Shown here in pieces: positions 26,179 to 35,586 of a stretch of 64,000 bases of DNA. Position 1 is the first letter of the stretch, and the number at the start of each line of letters is the position of its first letter. Location of the stretch: NCBI GenBank assembly GCA_030601845.1, contig JAUWAY010000006.1, positions 1-64,000 of the forward strand, written 5' to 3'. A program made the position numbers and the translations under genes. Below the pieces are notes generated by a model. It ran no database searches and was not told the DNA's origin. It saw nothing but the letters and a program-made list of their open reading frames with translations. Origin of the DNA: Phycisphaerae bacterium. GTDB taxonomy: Bacteria > Planctomycetota > Phycisphaerae > Sedimentisphaerales > Anaerobacaceae.

Positions 26179-27987
26179 ATGGCAGGAAGATTTGACAATG
26201 CAATAATTAACCAGGTTCAGCAGGCCAACGACATCGTCGATATCATAAGTGAGCATGTGAGTCTGGTGAAAAAAGGCAGGGAGATGGTCGGCTTATGTCC
26301 CTTCCACGACGACCATCGGCCGAGCTTGTATGTCAACCCCGCCAAGCAGATTTTCAAGTGTTTTGCCTGTGGTGTCGGCGGCAGTGTCTTCACCTTCGTC
26401 CAGATGCGCGAAAATCTCACCTTTCCCCAGACGATACAAAGATTGGCCGAACGCGCAGGTATAAAGCTGGCGCCCCCCAAAACCGCAAAACAGGGAGACC
26501 AGGAACCACCGGATATCGACCCGAATGAGCTTGCCAGGGTCAATGCCTGGGCCGCTAAATATTTCCAGAGAAATCTCTATGATGCGAAAAAAGGCAAGCC
26601 AGTCCTTGATTATATCGCCGAAAGACAAATAATTTCTGAAAGTGCAAAAAAATGGCAGCTCGGCCTGGCTGTCGACTCACAGGATGATTTGCTCAAAGCG
26701 GCAAAGAAAAAAACTATACCAACCAAACTGCTGGTCGGCGCCGGGCTGATTACATCGTACCCGCCCGACAACACCCTCCACGATAAATTCGTAAATCGCC
26801 TGATGTTTCCTATCACCGACGTAACGGGCAGGGTAATCGGCTTCGGCGGACGAACACTGTCCGAAACAGGTGCTAAATACATAAATTCACCCACAACACC
26901 ATTATTTGACAAGAGTAATTCACTATATGGCCTCCAGCAGGCACGACACCAGATTGTCTCAACAGGGACAGCCGTTGTTGTGGAAGGTTATACCGACTGC
27001 ATAATGGCCCATCAGTTTGGCTGTGCAAACGTCGTTGCGACCTTGGGAACCAGTTTCACCGCCGGGCACGCGCGCATCCTGCGGCGATATGCAAAAAAAA
27101 TAGTTCTGATTTTTGATAGTGACACCGCAGGCATCGAAGCCGCCAACAGGGCCCTGGAGATTTGTCTCGCTCAGCGCATAGATATCAAACTTGCTTCACT
27201 GCCGCAGGGAAAAGACCCCTGTGATTTCCTTCTGACCGCGGGCAAAGACCGATTCGAGCAATTGGTGGACAGCGCTGTCGATGTCTTTGAGTTTAAATGG
27301 AACCGGCTAACAGAAAGTTTCAGCAAAGACGACACCCTCGTCGATAACAAAGCAGCTATCGAAGAGTTTCTGCAAACGATAGCCACGAGCTTATGGGCCG
27401 GCAGTCTGCCGCCTATAGAGGGAGGGTTAATAGTCAACCGGCTTTCTAAGATTATCGGCCTTAGCCCCAAAGAGATAAATACCGAACTGCGCAGAAGGGT
27501 TGCAAGGGCTGCAAACTACCCCCATGCAGTCAGCCCAGAAAAGCAAAAAGCCCAGACTGTAGACCTGGGCGAAGGATTCTTTGCCGCAGCTCAACGCGAA
27601 ATCCTCGAAGTATTGCTCAATGAGCCGAAGATGTTCGAGACCGTAAAACAAAAAATTACAGCCGACGTCTTTGATGTACCGATATTGAAGCAAATAGCAA
27701 CTATACTGTTTGAAACGCTCGATGCTGATATTAATGTTCCGCTGAAAGCGGTTTTAGCCAGAGCTGAATCAGCAGAAACAAGTAACGTTATTGTGGAATT
27801 AGCGCAGGTCGGACAGGAAAAAGGCAACTTTCAACCTCGACTCACCGGGGCCCTGGATGCCGTACAGCGAGCACTGGGACAGAAAAGAAAAAGCAAAATC
27901 AAGGCGATAGAAGACCAGACACGGTTTCTGCAGCGTTTCTCAGAAAATACAGCAAAACAAAATCCACATAACCTGGGAATGACATAA
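26179..27987 (+). CDS. dnaG: DNA primase
   Basis: 602 residues. It makes RNA primers at the replication fork with the DnaB helicase. The N-terminal CHC2 zinc finger (CPFH near 40 and CFAC near 61) is followed by the catalytic core with Toprim motifs (VVEGYTDCIM near 272, and IFDSDTAGIEAA near 312). The C-terminal region from about 440 would be the helicase-binding domain. The start ATG follows a heptamer array with no clear ribosome site. The dnaG-rpoD pair is the classic macromolecular-synthesis arrangement, here without rpsU. Confidence 0.94.
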   Translation: MAGRFDNAIINQVQQANDIVDIISEHVSLVKKGREMVGLCPFHDDHRPSLYVNPAKQIFKCFACGVGGSVFTFVQMRENLTFPQTIQRLAERAGIKLAPPKTAKQGDQEPPDIDPNELARVNAWAAKYFQRNLYDAKKGKPVLDYIAERQIISESAKKWQLGLAVDSQDDLLKAAKKKTIPTKLLVGAGLITSYPPDNTLHDKFVNRLMFPITDVTGRVIGFGGRTLSETGAKYINSPTTPLFDKSNSLYGLQQARHQIVSTGTAVVVEGYTDCIMAHQFGCANVVATLGTSFTAGHARILRRYAKKIVLIFDSDTAGIEAANRALEICLAQRIDIKLASLPQGKDPCDFLLTAGKDRFEQLVDSAVDVFEFKWNRLTESFSKDDTLVDNKAAIEEFLQTIATSLWAGSLPPIEGGLIVNRLSKIIGLSPKEINTELRRRVARAANYPHAVSPEKQKAQTVDLGEGFFAAAQREILEVLLNEPKMFETVKQKITADVFDVPILKQIATILFETLDADINVPLKAVLARAESAETSNVIVELAQVGQEKGNFQPRLTGALDAVQRALGQKRKSKIKAIEDQTRFLQRFSENTAKQNPHNLGMT

Positions 27988-28126
27988 AGGATAACAATAT
28001 TGACTGTTGAATATCGACTATTGAAAAGTAAAAAAGCAGTCAGCGGTGATGAACCACAGGTACTAATCAATAGTAGATAGTTAATAGAAAACGGCAAATT
28101 GAAAATAGTCAGTAAGGGCGCCAATT

Positions 28127-29899
28127 GTGGCAAAAAAAGAAATAAAGTCAGACCAATCAAATACCGGTACCAGCGACCGGCCCATCTCAATGTCTGCTAA
28201 AATCAAATATGCTGAAAAGCAGATAGAGGCGCTTATTGAAAAGGGCAGGCAAAAAGGATTCCTCACTTATGAAGAAATGAACCAGGAACTGCCCGATGAA
28301 GCTATTACCCCGGCTCGGCTTGACAGCTTATTGATGACACTCGATGAATTGGGCATCAACCTGATTGATGAAGCTGATGTCAAAAAACAAGATGATGAGG
28401 AATTTGAAGAATCAACAGAGACTTTAACTGAGCAAAAAGACACCGGTAAAACTGGGGTCAAAGCCCAGCTCAAAGACGATCGAATACTCGAAAAACAACT
28501 TGAGGGTGAAGAGATCGCGCGACGTATCGATGACCCTATCCGGATGTATCTGACCCAGATGGGAGAAATCCCACTGCTCACAAGGCAAGCTGAAATCGCT
28601 CTTGCAAAGAAAATAGAACTCACAAGAATGTCCTTCAGAAGAAAAGTGCTCGAATCCGATTATTGCGCAAAAAACGCTCTCGATATAGTACGGCAGGTAC
28701 AGGATGGGGACTTGTCATTCGATAGAACTATGAGAACTTCCACCGCCGAAAACCTCGTAAGGAAGGTAATAAAAAAGCGAATGCCGGGCAATATCAATAC
28801 AGCAAGTGAGCTACTAAAGCTAAACCAGAACTTATTTAAGAAAGTCAGGCAAAGCCAAAATGCAGCCGGCAATAGGGCTATATTAAAGCGGATGCACAGA
28901 AACAAACGAAAAATTGCAACCATGCTCGAAGAGCTGAGTCTGCGAACCAGCAGAATACAACCAATGAAGAACAAACTGCACGGCATCAGCCAGAAAATGC
29001 ACCAGTTGGAGCAGATTATCGCCGACGGACCAAACGCCGATTACATCGCTGAAGATATCGAAACTATAGAAGAGGAATTGCAAGGTCTGCAGGAATTGGT
29101 CATGGAAACTCCAAAGCAACTTGATAAAAGACTGCGAGCTATCGAGAGGGTTTTTGGCCAGTACGAGCAGACAAAGCGGACACTATCAAGTTCAAACCTC
29201 CGGCTGGTGGTTTCAATTGCCAAAAAATATCGCAACCGCGGCTTGAGCTTTCTCGATATAATTCAGGAAGGGAATACCGGCCTGATGAGGGCGGTGGACA
29301 AATATGAACACCGCAGGGGATATAAATTCAGCACATACGCCACCTGGTGGATTCGACAGGCTATCACTCGTTCTATTGCCGATCACGCACGAACCATTCG
29401 GATTCCCGTGCATATGATAGAGACTATGAGCCGGCTGCGTAACGCCGGCAAAACCCTGCTGCAGAAACTCGGCAGAGAGCCGACCGTCGAAGAAATCGCC
29501 GACGAAGCTGATATGAGCATCGAAGAGACCCGCAGAGTCCTCAAAATTTCCAAGCACCCAATAAGTCTCGACAGACCCATTGGTGAAAGCGAGGATACTT
29601 ATTTCGGAGATTTCATTGAAGGCAACGGCGTCGATTCACCGGTGGTCTCCGCTGCACAGGAGATGCTAAAAGAAAGAATCGATTTAGTCTTAAAAACACT
29701 TTCATATCGCGAACGCGAGATTATAAAGCTGCGATATGGAATCGGCGACGGCTATACCTATACGCTCGAGGAAGTCGGCAGAATCTTCAAGGTCACCCGC
29801 GAACGCGTCAGACAGGTCGAGGCAAAAGCAATAAGGAAACTACAGCATCCCGTAAGGTCCCGCAAGCTCGAAGGCTTCCTGGACCACCAAACAGTGTAA
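28127..29899 (+). CDS. rpoD: Primary sigma factor RpoD (sigma-70)
   Basis: 590 residues from GTG with AAGG upstream. Region 1.1 is near 25-95 ([17 protein letters not shown]). Region 1.2 is [16 protein letters not shown] near 137. A non-conserved region lies around 185-330, and region 2 starts at [17 protein letters not shown]. The -10-recognition helix contains [20 protein letters not shown]. Region 3 follows IPVHMIETM, and region 4.2 is [18 protein letters not shown]. Length and all regions fit the housekeeping sigma factor. It follows dnaG by 139 nt. Confidence 0.95.
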   Translation: MAKKEIKSDQSNTGTSDRPISMSAKIKYAEKQIEALIEKGRQKGFLTYEEMNQELPDEAITPARLDSLLMTLDELGINLIDEADVKKQDDEEFEESTETLTEQKDTGKTGVKAQLKDDRILEKQLEGEEIARRIDDPIRMYLTQMGEIPLLTRQAEIALAKKIELTRMSFRRKVLESDYCAKNALDIVRQVQDGDLSFDRTMRTSTAENLVRKVIKKRMPGNINTASELLKLNQNLFKKVRQSQNAAGNRAILKRMHRNKRKIATMLEELSLRTSRIQPMKNKLHGISQKMHQLEQIIADGPNADYIAEDIETIEEELQGLQELVMETPKQLDKRLRAIERVFGQYEQTKRTLSSSNLRLVVSIAKKYRNRGLSFLDIIQEGNTGLMRAVDKYEHRRGYKFSTYATWWIRQAITRSIADHARTIRIPVHMIETMSRLRNAGKTLLQKLGREPTVEEIADEADMSIEETRRVLKISKHPISLDRPIGESEDTYFGDFIEGNGVDSPVVSAAQEMLKERIDLVLKTLSYREREIIKLRYGIGDGYTYTLEEVGRIFKVTRERVRQVEAKAIRKLQHPVRSRKLEGFLDHQTV

Positions 29900-29939
29900 G
29901 GCCGTTAAGCTGCGCCAACCTCCAAAACTTATTCGTGAG

Positions 29940-30185
29940 GTGGTTGATCTTCGCTCTTTAAAAGTCGAGAGCGCAAGCGAAGAATACGTCCTATTTAAAA
30001 GGTGTATGCAAAAAGAGCTGGTTCGTATTAAAGAGTCCTCGGGGAAAATCACCAATTTGATCGAGGATAGAAAAAGTATTATTCATTACTTGCCACTAAC
30101 GTTGAAAGTAATTCGACTTTATGCTGTTGGAGCGGATGAGAAAAAAGTAAAAGAAATCAAAGCTGAGGTAAAGAGTCGACTTTAA
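29940..30185 (+). CDS. Possible small charged protein
   Basis: 81 residues from GTG. Lys/Glu-rich helices (KRCMQKELVRIKES, and KKVKEIKAEVKSRL), no signal, no known motif. The frame is open upstream to near the rpoD stop, so the start is uncertain. It follows rpoD by about 40 nt in the same direction. Its composition is protein-like, but there is no ribosome site or homology that I can cite. Confidence 0.35.
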   Translation: MVDLRSLKVESASEEYVLFKRCMQKELVRIKESSGKITNLIEDRKSIIHYLPLTLKVIRLYAVGADEKKVKEIKAEVKSRL

Positions 30186-30222
30186 AGAAAAGCAAGCGAA
30201 ACCCCGCAATTTCTGTCAAGCA

Positions 30223-30333
30223 AATTCGTCGCTTGTCGCTCGTGACTCGTCCAAAAATTCTAATTTCTCTGTGTTCTCTGTGGCTGATTCGTTCTTCCTG
30301 TCCGCTATACGCTACCCCCTAAACGCTATTCAA
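30223..30333. repeat. Two heptamer arrays
   Basis: One at 30223-30254 (CGTCGCT type, as inside aspS) and one at 30300-30333 (CGCTATA type), separated by a stretch resembling the common TCTCTGTGTTCTCTGTGG repeat. They lie beside the 3' end of the FAH-family gene. Confidence 0.75.
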
Positions 30334-31260
30334 GGGTTTGTAAAATTCTTTCGGCTTCTGCCCTAATGTATTGGTCAGCGTGCCGAGCTTTTCGATTTTG
30401 CATTCGATAGTGTCGCCCGGCTGGAGGAATTTGCCTGTAGCCATAGCGACGCCAGCAGGCGTGCCGGTAGCGATAATATCGCCCGGCTCAAGCGTCATTA
30501 GAAAAGTTAGAAATGACACTATCTCAGGAACAGGGTAAATCATCTGCGAGGTATTTGACTTCTGGCGAACCTCGCCATTTACTTTAAGCTCCATATCGAG
30601 ATTTTGTACCTCTGCGACCTCGTCGCAGGTTGCAAGGAACGGCCCCATCGGCAAAAAGCCATCAGCCCATTTTCCGTTCAGCCAGTCGTAGAATTCGTCC
30701 CACGGCCGGTCGGCCCTTGCCTTTGCGAAAGTGACGCTACGAGCGGATACATCGTTGGCTATGTAATAGCCGGCAACGCAATCGAGAGCCTGGTCGGGGC
30801 TTACGCATTTTGCCACTTTGCCGATTACCACCGCAAGTTCGATTTCGTAGTCGATTTTGTCGCTGTAGGCCGGCCAAAGGATTGTTTCCTCCGGCCCGAT
30901 GACCACAGTCGGCGGCATAAGAAACGGCCTCGGCACGGTCGTTTGCCGCGGCGAATCTGACAGGCCAAGCGCAAGACCCGCCTCTTTAATATGCTCGCTG
31001 TAATTTCCTGCAAGAGCGATTACCTTTCCCGGCCGGGCAATGGGGGCAAGCAGTTTGACCGAATCGAGAGGTATCAAATTATCCGCCAGGGCGGCCAGCC
31101 CGGCAAGTTTCGCAAGGCAGGCCGGGCCACGCTGCAGGATTTCTTTAACGCTGCGAGGCGGATTTGGCCCCTGCCAGGCCGATGGAATATCAATCAGCCC
31201 ATCCTCAACCAGTATTCCGCAGGAAATTGACTTATCTTTTGAATAAGTAACTAATCTCAT
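30319..31260 (-). CDS. Fumarylacetoacetate hydrolase family protein
   Basis: 313 residues from the ATG before RLVTYSKD, with GGTAGG upstream; a 13-residue longer frame has no ribosome site. N-terminal domain about 1-70. The catalytic FAH domain from about 85 has KVIALAGNYSEHI, and metal-binding acidic residues in DKIDYEIELAVVIG. It also has YYIANDVSARSV, RPWDEF and GDIIATGTPAGVA. Members hydrolyse or decarboxylate acylpyruvates and related 2-oxo acids. The exact substrate is unknown. It is transcribed toward rpoD and divergent from the next gene. Confidence 0.85.
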   Translation of the reverse strand: MRLVTYSKDKSISCGILVEDGLIDIPSAWQGPNPPRSVKEILQRGPACLAKLAGLAALADNLIPLDSVKLLAPIARPGKVIALAGNYSEHIKEAGLALGLSDSPRQTTVPRPFLMPPTVVIGPEETILWPAYSDKIDYEIELAVVIGKVAKCVSPDQALDCVAGYYIANDVSARSVTFAKARADRPWDEFYDWLNGKWADGFLPMGPFLATCDEVAEVQNLDMELKVNGEVRQKSNTSQMIYPVPEIVSFLTFLMTLEPGDIIATGTPAGVAMATGKFLQPGDTIECKIEKLGTLTNTLGQKPKEFYKPLNSV

Positions 31261-31395
31261 TTGCCTACCCTTTTTTTTACCGTATAGATTTTGTGGCAAT
31301 TATAGTAGCAAAAAATAAGTTGAATTTACAGAAGGAAAACCTTTTAATGTAATGTGAGCTAAAAAGGATGGCGGTGTTTTTTGGAGATTTTGAAA

Positions 31396-32184
31396 ATGAC
31401 TTTAAAGGATTTTTTGTCGAACACAAAGTCGAAAACAAGTAACTGGCTGCGGACTCATAAACCATCCAAGCTAAGAGATTATCAGCCGGAAGTAGATGAC
31501 CAGGGCCTAATCAGCGAGGATGCTGAGTCGGCAGAGCCGACCGGCGACGAATCCCAGCGTGCCGGGACGCAAAGCAAACTGGTTTCTGTCAAAACGCTTC
31601 AGCCGGTGAAGAAACCAGAGTCGCTCGAAAAACTTCAAGAGGGCTTTAATAAACTCATTGGGCAACTGCAGGGCATCAATGAGCACCTGGACCGCCAGGT
31701 CGCTCAGCACGAAGATTTGATGAGCCGGATTGAGAAGCTGCCTGAACTGGTGGAAAGTTTTCCGGCTGTTGTGGAAAACCAAAAACAATTAACAGAGCAG
31801 CTCCTCGAGCAGCTAAAGGCAACTGTTACCAGAAGTCAGCAGTTTATCGATGCTGTCGGAAAAATCCCGACCGAAACCGCCAAGCAAACCGATGCTCTGG
31901 TTGATATTGACCATCAGCTCGCCGCCGCCGCCGATACTGATGTGCAAATGGCTGAGAGTTTTAACAAATTTAACCAGACTCTGGACAAACTAAACCAGAG
32001 CACGCTCGGCCAAACCGACAGTATTATGCAGATGAGCCGAACCTTCGCCACGAGCGACAGATACCTCAAATATATCTTATCCAGGCAAAACAAACGCTTT
32101 ATGTGGATATTTATAACCGCTATAGGCGTGTGCATGCTCTCCATTTTGATACTAACGGGTATCATTATTTATCTGAGGCAATAA
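31396..32184 (+). CDS. Tail-anchored coiled-coil protein
   Basis: 262 residues from the ATG after TTGGAG; a TTG five codons earlier is possible. The hydrophilic N-half is followed by long heptad helices from about 75 to 220 (for example LVESFPAVVENQKQL, and QTDALVDIDHQLAAAADTD). A single C-terminal membrane span lies at about 237-259 ending in YLRQ. The layout suggests a cytoplasmic coiled coil tethered to the inner membrane. The function is unknown and no enzymatic motif is visible. Confidence 0.7.
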   Translation: MTLKDFLSNTKSKTSNWLRTHKPSKLRDYQPEVDDQGLISEDAESAEPTGDESQRAGTQSKLVSVKTLQPVKKPESLEKLQEGFNKLIGQLQGINEHLDRQVAQHEDLMSRIEKLPELVESFPAVVENQKQLTEQLLEQLKATVTRSQQFIDAVGKIPTETAKQTDALVDIDHQLAAAADTDVQMAESFNKFNQTLDKLNQSTLGQTDSIMQMSRTFATSDRYLKYILSRQNKRFMWIFITAIGVCMLSILILTGIIIYLRQ

Positions 32185-32256
32185 AAATTTTTGTTTTTTA
32201 CTTGACTGCCGGCACATCGGCTGATAAAAGATTACTTAATTGTTCTTTGAAAAGAG

Positions 32257-32262
32257 TATAAT
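32257..32262 (+). promoter_or_regulatory. -10 box ahead of the riboswitch
   Basis: A perfect TATAAT about 25 nt before the riboswitch. The -35 region is weak. Confidence 0.45.
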
Positions 32263-32282
32263 CTAACTGCAGGTCCTGAAGC

Positions 32283-32515
32283 TGCTCGCTTTGGGATAAT
32301 TAAATGGGAACACGGTTAAAAGCCGTGACGGTCCGCGCCGCTGTAGGCGCCTGTTTCGATATTGGTCGGAAATCCGAGAGGCAGTTTGTCCCACTGTCCG
32401 GCGCTAATTTTTAATACTGCAAGGTATATTTTTATTCGCTGCTCATTGCTGAAAATTAGTGCTGGATGGGAAGGGGTCTCAAGGTAAGGCGCAAGTCAGA
32501 AAACCTGCCTGTAGT
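32283..32515 (+). ncRNA. Cobalamin riboswitch
   Basis: The conserved B12-riboswitch core is visible in order: ATGGGAACACGGTTAAAAGC with CCGTGACGGTCCGCGCCGCTGTA, CCACTG near 32391, TGGGAAGG near 32466, and AAGTCAGAAAACCTGCC near 32493. It binds an adenosyl- or methylcobalamin form and normally shuts off downstream expression. A strong intrinsic terminator 120 nt downstream is the likely expression platform. The next genes are three cell-surface proteins, not a recognised B12 biosynthesis or transport gene. One deviation is GAAAACC in place of the commoner GGAGACC. Confidence 0.85.
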
Positions 32516-32635
32516 TGGTCACTCATACACGGGTGTTCTCGCGAGCTGGGACACGGTGTGGCTCTCTGGTTTGAGCAAACTTGCTTTTGGTATAAAGCAA
32601 GCCAATCGGCTGGGAGTTTGGTTTATCAGTGATGT

Positions 32636-32673
32636 AAACCGCCGTTCCTCTCGCGGGGACGGCGGTTTTTTTA
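32636..32673 (+). terminator. Intrinsic terminator after the cobalamin riboswitch
   Basis: AAACCGCCGT-CC and GG-ACGGCGGTTT form a long GC-rich stem with a 7-nt loop and a run of seven T. Confidence 0.9.
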
Positions 32674-32747
32674 TTGGTTTTTTTGAGCGCCCTTGCGTCA
32701 AGGGCCGGATAGGATGAAAGGAGGTGATTTTAGCGTATAGCATTGTC

Positions 32748-32767
32748 ATTCCTGCGCAAGCAGGAAT
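32748..32767. repeat. ATTCCTGC palindrome
   Basis: ATTCCTGCGCAAGCAGGAAT, a 20-nt palindrome of the same family as 1149-1171 and the core of the MITE-like element at 18836. Confidence 0.65.
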
Positions 32768-32859
32768 CTATCCCCTATTCGCTAATTAAGGTAGTAAACA
32801 ACAAAAAGAAGAAGTTTTGAAAAGCAAGTTGTGACTTTTTGAATTAAAGGAGAGAAACT

Positions 32860-33432
32860 ATGGTTTTGAAGAGAGCGCTGAGTTTAATTTTTGTGTTTGC
32901 AATTGCCGCAAGTGCCGGTGCTGTAACGTACCACGGCAGTGCAGAATACACGGCTGGAAGCGGAAGTAATGAAGCAACTATAGTTATTGACTTCGACCTT
33001 GACAGTTACATTTTGTTTACTTACAAGTGGGATGGCAGTGCCAGCGGTTGGGACGCTTTGGATGCACTTGACGCCGGTGCCCTTGACGTAGATGCCACGT
33101 GGTACGAACTCTATCAGAGTCACTTTATAAACGATTTTGATTATCCGGGTACAGTGGAATACGATTACGGGCCGGACGCTGTTACCGGCTGGACTTACTA
33201 TGGCAGCACTGATAATGAAAACTGGTCACTGAACACCGGCGTTGACGGTCGTTCCCTGAGCGATGGCTGCTGGGATAGCTGGGTCTGGACGAATTACGAC
33301 GAATTCTGGAACCCTGTACGGGCGCCAGGCGAGCAGCCGATCCCTGAGCCGGCAACGATAGCACTGTTGGGCCTTGGCGGACTGCTGTTTAGAATGTCAT
33401 CGCCGTGGCGGCGACGGCTGAACAGTACATAA
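32860..33432 (+). CDS. PEP-CTERM surface protein under the cobalamin riboswitch
   Basis: 190 residues. Signal peptide about 1-21 (cut near AGA-VTYH). The mature part is acidic and aromatic, rich in Trp, Tyr and Asp. The C-terminal sorting tail starts PEPATIALLGLGGLLF, then a basic end (RRRLNST), so it is processed by an exosortase and shown on the surface. The ribosome site AAAGGAGAG precedes the ATG. It is the first gene after the cobalamin riboswitch-terminator, so B12-responsive expression is expected. The ligand is unknown, and cobalamin binding is inference. Confidence 0.8.
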   Translation: MVLKRALSLIFVFAIAASAGAVTYHGSAEYTAGSGSNEATIVIDFDLDSYILFTYKWDGSASGWDALDALDAGALDVDATWYELYQSHFINDFDYPGTVEYDYGPDAVTGWTYYGSTDNENWSLNTGVDGRSLSDGCWDSWVWTNYDEFWNPVRAPGEQPIPEPATIALLGLGGLLFRMSSPWRRRLNST

Positions 33433-33468
33433 AAGAAAGTCGCCGGGCCGGCGACTGCTAAACTGGGT

Positions 33469-34413
33469 GTGGCTGGTGTAATTGCCCCACCCATACGAAA
33501 AGTAAAAGGGGAAATAATGTGCTGGAGAAAAGCATATATTGCGTTCGCATTATTTTGTTTTGCGCAGGTAACATACGCCTACGATTATGACGCCAACGAC
33601 TTTGCTATTGAAGTCGTTGATTACATAGAGGGCTTGGGGGCTGGTATTTATAATGAGCCGAATAGCGCCCTTGGCAGGCCTTCGCTGGAGACAGGCGGGA
33701 GAGTTTATCCTGAGATGTGGCCGGTCGTGCCGGTTTATCAGCCCCGGCTTGCCGACCAATTAGTTACTGATGGCAATGGTGGGCTATTGACCGTCAAGTT
33801 CAGCCATCCGGTGGCAAATGATGAGAACAATCTCTACGGGGTGGATTTTATTATCTTCGGCAATGCCTTTCAGACAACAGGCGGGGGTCAGTACTGGACA
33901 AATGGTAATCCTGAAGAAACCATAGTCGGCGGCTCGGTTTTTGCCGAGCCGGGGATTGTCTCTGTCAGCCAGGATGGTAACGATTGGTATTATTTCTCAT
34001 CGGGGCCTTATGCGGATGATTTTGCTCCTACGGCCGGTTACGAATGGGATGATGTTAATGATGTTTGGGCGCAGGAGCTTGACCCTACCAGGCCAATTGA
34101 CCCAAATTTGACTGCGTCTGATATGGCCGGCAAAACGGTGGCGGAGATGATAGAGGCATATGACGGCTCGGCCGGCGGTACGGGTTTCGATATCGGCGCA
34201 CTCGGACTGGACTGGATTCGGTATGTGAGAATTGAAGATGACCCCGGCAGTGTCGTTACTACCGAAATCGATGCAGTTGCCGATGTGAGCTGCTGCGGCG
34301 ATTACAGACATCCGTTTCCAGTGGGCGATGTTAACAAGGACTGCAAGGTCAATATGGTGGATTTCGCTTTGCTCGCGGGACACTGGCTGGATTGTACGTG
34401 GGATTGTGAGTGA
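33469..34413 (+). CDS. Secreted protein with dockerin-like C-terminus
   Basis: 314 residues; an in-frame later start near 33517 (MCWRKAYIAF) after AAAGGGGAAATA gives a proper signal peptide and 298 residues, and I prefer it. The mature domain is beta-rich (VDFIIFGNAF, EPGIVSVSQDGNDWYYFS). The C-terminal 30 residues match half a type I dockerin: GDVNKDCKVNMVDFALLAGHW, a Ca-binding loop plus helix common in planctomycete exported proteins. It is probably co-transcribed with the PEP-CTERM gene 36 nt upstream. Confidence 0.75.
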   Translation: MAGVIAPPIRKVKGEIMCWRKAYIAFALFCFAQVTYAYDYDANDFAIEVVDYIEGLGAGIYNEPNSALGRPSLETGGRVYPEMWPVVPVYQPRLADQLVTDGNGGLLTVKFSHPVANDENNLYGVDFIIFGNAFQTTGGGQYWTNGNPEETIVGGSVFAEPGIVSVSQDGNDWYYFSSGPYADDFAPTAGYEWDDVNDVWAQELDPTRPIDPNLTASDMAGKTVAEMIEAYDGSAGGTGFDIGALGLDWIRYVRIEDDPGSVVTTEIDAVADVSCCGDYRHPFPVGDVNKDCKVNMVDFALLAGHWLDCTWDCE

Positions 34414-34422
34414 GAAGGACAT

Positions 34423-35259
34423 ATGCGAAGAAAAGGATTTACCCCGTTAGAAGTCTATACCAAAGGCGGGCACCCTGTCCAGCCGAGATTACTTCTAACG
34501 GGGTTTACGTTAATAGAGCTGCTTGTAGTGATGGCGGTGTTGTCACTGCTTATGGCGATATTGATGCCGGCACTGGCCAGAGCCCGGCAGCAGGGTAAAA
34601 GCGTGGTCTGTTTGAGCAACCTGCGGCAGATGGCAATAACGGCCCAGATGTACGCAGACAATAATGATGATTATTATCCGTTGACACAGGAGACAAGCGT
34701 CGAACGAGATAATGAGATTTGCGAATACGTGTGGGATTTTGTTACGATTATAGACACCAGTGACGGCAGCAAAACATTTAAGCCCGGCATTTTGTGGGAG
34801 GGACAGAGTATTCTGGAGATACAACAGTGTCCATCCTTCAAGGGGGCTGATAACTGGGGCGGCGAACCGTACACCGGCTACAACTATAATGCCAGCTATA
34901 TAGGCGGCAGCCATCGCAGAGACCGCTGGTCAGGCAGAGAGTTCTTTACGCCCTCTGCGAGGGTATCGCAGGTGAGAAGACCTGCTCAATGTGCTATTTT
35001 TGGTGATGGCCAGTGGTCGGGCGGGGCGAACAAGTTTATGCGTTCGCCGTTTGCGGGCAAACTCGATAAAGGTTTCTTCGGTCGATATGCGGGGACACAG
35101 GGGTACCGACACTTAGGTAAGACAAATGTTGCCTATTGTGATGGTTCTGTCGGCTCGGTTCGGGATTGCTTTACCGAGACGTATAAGGCCGAAAAGAAAC
35201 ACATCGCGCCGGGGACCGGCTTTATTTCTCCGGACAACAGCGCATACGATTTGGAGTAA
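34423..35259 (+). CDS. Prepilin-like (DUF1559-type) protein with split signal
   Basis: 278 residues. The start MRRKGFTPLEV begins a prepilin motif, is interrupted by about 22 residues, and then reads GFTLIELLVVMAVLSLL, an intact type IV prepilin N-terminus. The interruption is a palindromic DNA element flanked by GGATTTAC/GGGTTTAC; removing 66 nt restores KGFTLIELL. The rest contains NLRQMAITAQMYADNNDDYYP and a C-terminal GYRHLGKTNVAYCDGSVGSV, the H-x9-DG signature of planctomycete pseudopilin-like proteins. PilD-type processing could use the second site. It starts 9 nt after the dockerin gene. Confidence 0.85.
   Translation: MRRKGFTPLEVYTKGGHPVQPRLLLTGFTLIELLVVMAVLSLLMAILMPALARARQQGKSVVCLSNLRQMAITAQMYADNNDDYYPLTQETSVERDNEICEYVWDFVTIIDTSDGSKTFKPGILWEGQSILEIQQCPSFKGADNWGGEPYTGYNYNASYIGGSHRRDRWSGREFFTPSARVSQVRRPAQCAIFGDGQWSGGANKFMRSPFAGKLDKGFFGRYAGTQGYRHLGKTNVAYCDGSVGSVRDCFTETYKAEKKHIAPGTGFISPDNSAYDLE
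34441..34504. repeat. Palindromic element inside the prepilin signal
   Basis: Perfect 14-bp inverted repeats ACCCCGTTAGAAGT (34441-34454) and ACTTCTAACGGGGT (34491-34504) around a 36-nt centre. The flanks GGATTTAC (34435) and GGGTTTAC (34501) look like an 8-bp target duplication with one change. A relative is at 62357-62414. Confidence 0.85.
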
Positions 35260-35286
35260 AAGGGTTGGATGCTCGATGCTCCACAT

Positions 35287-35460
35287 GAGATAGTAAAAGA
35301 TTATCTCACGGGGTTAATTTTCTTTGCTTTTTCCATTCTTTTCTGTGCCTCGCCAGCTTGCCCTGTGGGAACGCGTTGAAGAAAACCCTCTCCCAAGTGA
35401 GTTTACCCTGAGCTTGAGAGTTTACCCTGAGTGAAAGAGTTTACACTGAGTGAAATCGAA
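35287..35460. repeat. Hairpin and GAGTTTACCCTGAGT tandem repeats
   Basis: GAGATA/TATCTC hairpin at 35287-35307. Then about three copies of GAGTTTACCCTGAG with ACACTGAGTGAAATCGAAG variants at 35400-35455. The 330-base gap before the A+T-rich island contains nothing else I can identify. Confidence 0.6.
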
Positions 35461-35586
35461 GTGAAGGGAAGGGAGAGAGTTGCCGTTAAAATGAGGATTT
35501 TGCTTTGGCGGGAAGTGCGGGTTTTGGTATTATCTTTGTTTGGAATATTTTTTTGGAAAATCGATTGCAGGTTTTGGGTATTGTAA

